Shown here piece after piece: positions 60,301 to 64,000 of a DNA stretch of 64,000 bases (positions within the stretch are counted from its first letter, which is position 1; each line of letters starts with the position of its first letter). Source of the DNA: Sthenelais limicola (Eukaryota; Annelida; Polychaeta; Phyllodocida; Sigalionidae). The position numbers and the translations under genes are program-made. The stretch spans positions 87,495,740-87,559,739 of the forward strand of contig OW804095.1 in the NCBI GenBank assembly GCA_942159475.1, written 5' to 3'. The notes beneath the pieces are model-generated. The model ran no database searches, was not told the origin of the DNA, and saw only the letters and a list, made by a program, of their open reading frames with translations.

Positions 60301-60354
60301 AAAATCCTGCAGCTCTCTGGTGTCGGACCCAGGAACCATCTCAACTCTCTCAAG
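51191..60354 (+). CDS. GMC-family FAD oxidoreductase (glucose/choline dehydrogenase-like), six exons, 3' end outside window
   Basis: Six exons join in phase to 317 residues: 51191-51323, 51893-52101, 55378-55567, 57730-57858, 59380-59501 and 60187-60354. A short hydrophobic N-terminus precedes the FAD-binding GAGTSG (46-51), with Glu70 ending the second strand of the nucleotide fold (VLVLEAG). GMC signature 1 is in [11 protein letters not shown] (about 121-131) followed by [11 protein letters not shown]. Signature 2 is in [10 protein letters not shown] (about 300-309) with Thr-Thr before it where Ser/Thr-Pro/Ser is usual. Family members are about 550-620 residues, so the substrate domain and the catalytic His-Asn/His near the C-terminus are missing here; no further exon was recognised before 64000. 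The family oxidises alcohols such as glucose, choline or ecdysone with FAD. The substrate cannot be assigned from this half. Confidence 0.9.
51324..51892 (+). other. GMC intron 1 (GC-AG)
   Basis: 569 bases, AT-rich, no repeat recognised. Confidence 0.7.
51893..52101 (+). CDS. GMC gene exon 2
   Basis: Acceptor TTTTCAG ends at 51892; donor GTGAGG at 52102. Encodes the rest of the FAD-binding fold to HVDN, ending in phase 0. Confidence 0.9.
52102..55377 (+). other. GMC intron 2
   Basis: About 3.3 kb. Contains a TTAA MITE (52369-52621), a TA microsatellite (about 52244-52273), a pyrimidine-rich patch (53340-53460) and a long G-run (about 54341-54374). No other exon recognised. Confidence 0.7.
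52369..52621. mobile_element. TTAA-flanked MITE, copy 4
   Basis: TTAA at 52369-52372 and 52618-52621; left AGCACCATTCTCAGCTAATA, right (reversed) TGCAGCATTCTCAGTTAA. Contains GACTTATAGGACTGAA, shared with copy 3. Confidence 0.82.
55378..55567 (+). CDS. GMC gene exon 3
   Basis: Acceptor TTTGTAG ends at 55377; donor G|GTACCC at 55568. Encodes [17 protein letters not shown] and the GMC signature 1. Confidence 0.92.
55568..57729 (+). other. GMC intron 3
   Basis: About 2.2 kb, AT-rich. ORFs at 56082-56279 and 57071-57256 show no family resemblance. Nothing else seen. Confidence 0.65.
57730..57858 (+). CDS. GMC gene exon 4
   Basis: Acceptor ACTGCAG ends at 57729; donor G|GTAGGT at 57859. Encodes [12 protein letters not shown] through SQYG, in phase with both neighbours. 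Confidence 0.88.
58050..58690 (+). repeat. Polypyrimidine repeat family, most complete copy
   Basis: Starts CCTAGCAAATACCCATCC with CTCTGGACGG. A 300-base CT-rich tract follows, then CCCAGGCTATAAATAGAGTG and GGGCTTCAAAATCACATTTT, ending near 58690. Non-coding. Confidence 0.7.
59125..59355 (+). repeat. About 210-bp interspersed repeat, copy 3
   Basis: Contains CTAGCTCTACACATGAG, GTGTTGAACTGTATTTTGAA and AAATTTGGGTTATTTGGGAG, with a C-run and CA repeat (59269-59297) inserted in the middle. Its 3' end nearly reaches the exon 5 acceptor. Confidence 0.72.
59380..59501 (+). CDS. GMC gene exon 5
   Basis: Acceptor TTTACAG ends at 59379; donor AAG|GTGTGT at 59502. Encodes [20 protein letters not shown] and on to SATVTK. 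Family members have the same GTR-S---AFL pattern. Confidence 0.9.
59502..60186 (+). other. GMC intron 5
   Basis: 685 bases, with a 210-bp repeat copy at 59630-59820. Confidence 0.7.
59630..59820 (+). repeat. About 210-bp interspersed repeat, copy 4
   Basis: Contains AAAAATGATAAATGCCAG, GGTTATGTTGAACTGTATTA and GGGTTATTTAAGAGGATTGG, in the family order. Confidence 0.72.
60187..60354 (+). CDS. GMC gene exon 6
   Basis: Acceptor GAATAG ends at 60186; donor AAG|GTAAGC at 60355. Encodes [13 protein letters not shown] and [10 protein letters not shown] (GMC signature 2), phase 0 at both ends. The next exon is not seen. Confidence 0.9.
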
Positions 60355-61159
60355 GTAAGCATAGGTCAACTATAGGAGATTTGCATGTCCACCATCTTGA
60401 ATTTCAATTCGCCCGGAACTATGGGAGGTGTATGTCAATGCAAATACTATGTTCAGCATGTTATGTTCAGCATGGAATATTTAACAGGGATATAACTGTT
60501 CATGTGTTTTACATGTTTCGATAACACTAGACTTCATCTTTTCTATCAGGCTTTTAGTTTTTTTTTATAGATTCGGCACACATATGACATACAAATACTC
60601 ATTGTTTTGTCTTTTTTTGTCAAAAAAAGGCCAAATGGATTTTTCAAGTGATGCACTAAATCCCATTATTATACATGCATTCAATACCAAGGCCCCGACA
60701 GCTGCTCATTACTTGTAATGTGGTATTGGACTAGTACATTACCGGCGCGTTGTCATGGCGACGCAAGTTTGGTGGCGCAAGATTGCTATCAATGCTTAAA
60801 AAAAAAGCAACAATACATTTTCGTCAAGCCAAGACATGAGGCTCAATAGGAAAACTCTAATATTACTTCTAGCTCTGATACTTACTTCACCATAACTAGC
60901 CAAAAACAGCATTTGGAACAAACAATTTCATTATCTAGCTTTTGGAACTAACATACCACGATATGTACCCTTTCTCACATCATGCCCTTGATGTAAAGAT
61001 TAAATATTCCTTCTCCATGAATTCTTTTCAATCAAATAGCTTCATCCATAGCGAAAAAGAGACTTATCTATATGGTGAAATTTATCTCTTGTCACCATGC
61101 CCCTTATTGCTTTCTCAGGATGCCTGAGCACGCAATTAGGTTGATACCAAAAGTGCCAA
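60355..61159. other. Non-coding, presumably GMC intron 6
   Basis: No exon recognised. TTTGGAACTAACA occurs at 60941-60953, with a related ATTTGGAACAAACA at 60911. Confidence 0.45.
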
Positions 61160-61925
61160 TCACTCTTATCAGCTTCTCACCCTCCTCAATTTAAACATCT
61201 TGGTTTGCCTATTTCGGAGGGGCCTGTCTACAGCCTCTAGCATTTTATAGTTATCCTGTCTGTCGAAAATCAGTTTTAGGGATGTAATTTCTGCCCTACT
61301 TTCAAGCGGCAAGAGCCCTGAGAGTTTTACCAGTTCATGGTTGGATTTGTCATGCCCGAAAGATACTCTAAGAGCCTTGTTCCATGTTTTTTGAATTTTC
61401 TTTTTCATTTCTTTACCAAGGTTTAGGATTAAAAAATTGGAAAACTCCAGAATAGGCAAAACGTATGTCTTCATGATCTGACAACATATTGTATCGTTCA
61501 TAAATTTTCTTCTACGACAGATATCCCCAATCTTCCAATTCTCCTCAATTGTTTATCAAAATGCTCTTTACAAGATAAACCTTCGTTTATAATCGTACCC
61601 AAGTATTTGAACGAACGAGTTCTCTCAATAATCACTCCCTTACATAGAAGATCCTGAAAATTTTTCAGAATGTTTCTGCTACCGAAGAGTTGATACTTTG
61701 TTTTTTTGACATTAGGTTTCAAAAAATTTCCGTCACACCATTTTGTGTATTTTGTGATAGGTTTTGTGCTTTTTCGTGAAGGTCTAAATGGTTTTCGCTT
61801 TCAAAAAGTATCACCGCATCGTCTGCATATAGTATAAGCTGACCTGGAAAATCCATCTCCTGTAAATCATTGATAAAAATGTTAAAGAGGAGGGGGGCTA
61901 ACAGGGAGCCCTGGGGTACGCCATT
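61160..61925 (-). pseudogene. LINE RT fragment with YADD box
   Basis: The - strand from about 61925: GVPQGSLLAPLLFNIFINDL, then the catalytic YADD at 61829-61818, a FKYLGTIINEG stretch near 61610 and the ICCQIMKTYVLPILEF region (61501 on). This is the order of a jockey/CR1-type RT. At least one frameshift near 61722 breaks it. It is cut at its N-terminal side at 61925. Likely lies in the GMC intron in antisense. Confidence 0.8.
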
Positions 61926-61929
61926 TTAG

Positions 61930-64000
61930 CCAATTTAGCCAAAGTTTGTTGCCGTTTGGAACTAACAATTGTTCGGAACTAACAGAACTACCATAATATA
62001 ATAAATCATCTTTTTTTCACGCCATTTGATTGATGTAAAATAAGCTGCAATGTTGATATGAGCAATTCCACCAAAAATGCATCATTTGGCCATCCAAGGA
62101 TGAAAATAATTGTTTAAAATTGCTTCCATGTATTTATTTTTTCTCATACAAAAACTAGATATATTGCTGCTAATATAGACGAAATTGGGAACGTTAATGA
62201 TAAATATAGTGGTCAGGGCAGCTTGGCAGAGACTGTGACCTGAATTCTGATGGAAAGGGCAGAGGGGAAAGGTACATATTCTCAACATAAATTACGATTA
62301 CAATTAGAAATAAATAATAAAAATGTATGAATAATGTTTTGAATTCATGTGTACCTGATAGATCTTGATATAAGGGTCATAATGCTCTTTAGTTTGTGAA
62401 AATATTCCAACTAGAAGAAAAGTTACAGCCAAATAACTAATAACATTAATTAATGGTAATGGTAATTGCAGTGGTACAGGTCATAGGTCATTGACCCTCT
62501 GGCCCATTATGTACATAAAACCCATTATATCTATGTACAAAACTATCAATAACATGGTTCACCCCTCGTTTTTCTGTTCAGTTGAGTTGCATACTTGTTT
62601 TGGTTGTTTATGAAGGTAAATATAAGTTATATTTAGGTATCTAGAGGAAGAATTAGTGGGGAAAAAATAAAAAAAAGAATTGTTTCAATCCCCCTCCAGA
62701 CCCCCGCCCCCTCTAGACCCCTGATACAGCAACATGGGCACTCTCTAGACCCCCGTTACGGCTATATACTGTTTTTGCTTGTTGCTACTATCTCAGTTAT
62801 GACAGAATTATTTTTTGTATTTATTTATTTTCCCTTGTGTTTCTTACACATTATAAAGCTCATAGAAAATAATTTATGCTAATATTGATTTATTAATTGA
62901 TGAAACCTAGACCCCCGTTATGGCGACATTGATATTCCCACACAATTTTTTCATTATTCTAACCCTTCTATTTAGCTGGAAAGAATTAATTGGAGATTTT
63001 TCAATGAATACAATAGATGTACTAATCATGAACAATGTTATAAGTAATGGTGGTAAGGGGGTGTTTCATTTTTAGTTCTTCTAGGTCTATATGTTCCAAA
63101 AATTATTTAGACCCCCGTTACAGCGACAGGGGGCTACCCAATAATCAACTTTACATAATATCATCAAGCAATGAATTGAAAAGTTGAAAATATTGATTTT
63201 TCTATCCATACAAACATATTATTACAGAGTAATCATTGACACTCTGGCCCATTATGCACATAAAACCCATTATATCGAGAATATTTACAAGTTTTTCCCC
63301 AAAAAATAATGGCTGCATTTTTTAAACAGTGATTCTGATAAAAAAAACCTACGTTTTTTATGTGTGATTCTGGCAGAAAAATAAGCATTTTCTTGACCTC
63401 ACGATTAATAAAAAAAACAAAAAACATTGTAGGATACTTCCCCCATGGCGACTTTTTTCCCCTGGATCCGAAAATACCAACGAAAATAATCTCAGATAAA
63501 TATTTTAGCCTCTGGAGGAGCTGTTGTATTTTAACCCAACTGATGCACTTTTGGTGGAATTGCTCATATGTCTTTCTCCATTCATTCTTTGTCATCAAAT
63601 AACACCACTTATTACCTTAAATAGGCATATTTTCCCAGAGAGCATTATTACCAATCCTGATATGTACTGTTAAATGGGAAACAAAATATGAAACTCATTC
63701 TCAGTCTTTTTATTGAAGGATTAGTCATATATTTCATACATATATGTATATATGCAAAACTCACTGACCTGTATCAATTTTTTCCAATCTTTCTTATTTA
63801 AATCTAATAGAAATGGGTGGCCATTTGGAACTAACAAGTGAAGTTCGGAACTAACATATAAAAATTGTACATGGTCTCACATGTTCTAAATGATTTAGAG
63901 ATGAAAATATTGAAAGTTATTTTTCAATGCTTTCTCTGACATCAAATATCACTACCAGTATTGATTTCTTCCCATCTTTCCTATTTTAATGTGACAATCT
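61930..64000. repeat. Non-coding region with recurring short motifs
   Basis: TTYGGAACTAACA occurs at 61955-61967, 61972-61984, 63824-63836 and 63844-63856. TAGACCCCCGTTA with a GCGACA-like continuation occurs at about 62746, 62908 and 63108. CTGGCCCATTATG followed by ACATAAAACCCATTATATC occurs near 62500 and 63245. No gene recognised. Confidence 0.6.

Overview
The window is eukaryotic. It has AT-rich intergenic DNA, spliced genes with GT-AG (and one GC-AG) introns, LINE, LTR and DNA-transposon debris, MITEs, minisatellites and homopolymer runs. The mix of an envelope-bearing Ty3/gypsy element, a DUF7869-type gene and a multi-exon GMC oxidoreductase suggests an aquatic invertebrate metazoan. 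I cannot resolve the phylum.

Layout. Bases 1-8316 are the 3' part of a fairly intact + strand Ty3/gypsy element: RT, RNase H and integrase in one frame with a single TGA, an F-type envelope-like ORF, and a 599-bp 3' LTR. It abuts, and probably sits inside, the RT of an older, frameshifted - strand gypsy element (8317-16913). That older element was split by three further insertions: a 1.2-kb TIR element with an 8-bp duplication (9510-10741), a 3.75-kb TTAA-flanked piggyBac-type element full of satellite repeats (10839-14590), and a 134-bp retroposon with a 17-bp duplication and a hammerhead-like fold (15003-15136). Bases 16919-21519 are bounded by about 40-bp inverted repeats. They enclose a four-exon - strand gene of the DUF7869 family, with exon phases that agree throughout and a CCAAT/ETS promoter. 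This looks like a spliced, possibly autonomous DNA transposon with an RNase H-fold DDE/D-type enzyme, and is the most interesting item here.

From 21.5 to 51 kb I find no convincing host exon. The region holds at least four repeat families: a TTAA-flanked MITE, a roughly 210-bp family, a polypyrimidine family, and LINE 3' fragments. It also has a long 12-bp satellite (26.5 kb), two large hairpins (28.3 and 47.0 kb), a hammerhead-like motif (37.5 kb), a solo LTR (46717-47831) and one CpG-rich promoter-like patch (38.4-38.7 kb).

From 51191 to 60354 there are six in-phase + strand exons of a GMC-family FAD oxidoreductase (glucose/choline dehydrogenase-like). They cover the N-terminal half of the protein; the rest lies beyond the window or in an intron that runs past the end. 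Its introns host further repeat copies. The last 3.5 kb is a LINE fragment plus DNA with recurring short motifs.
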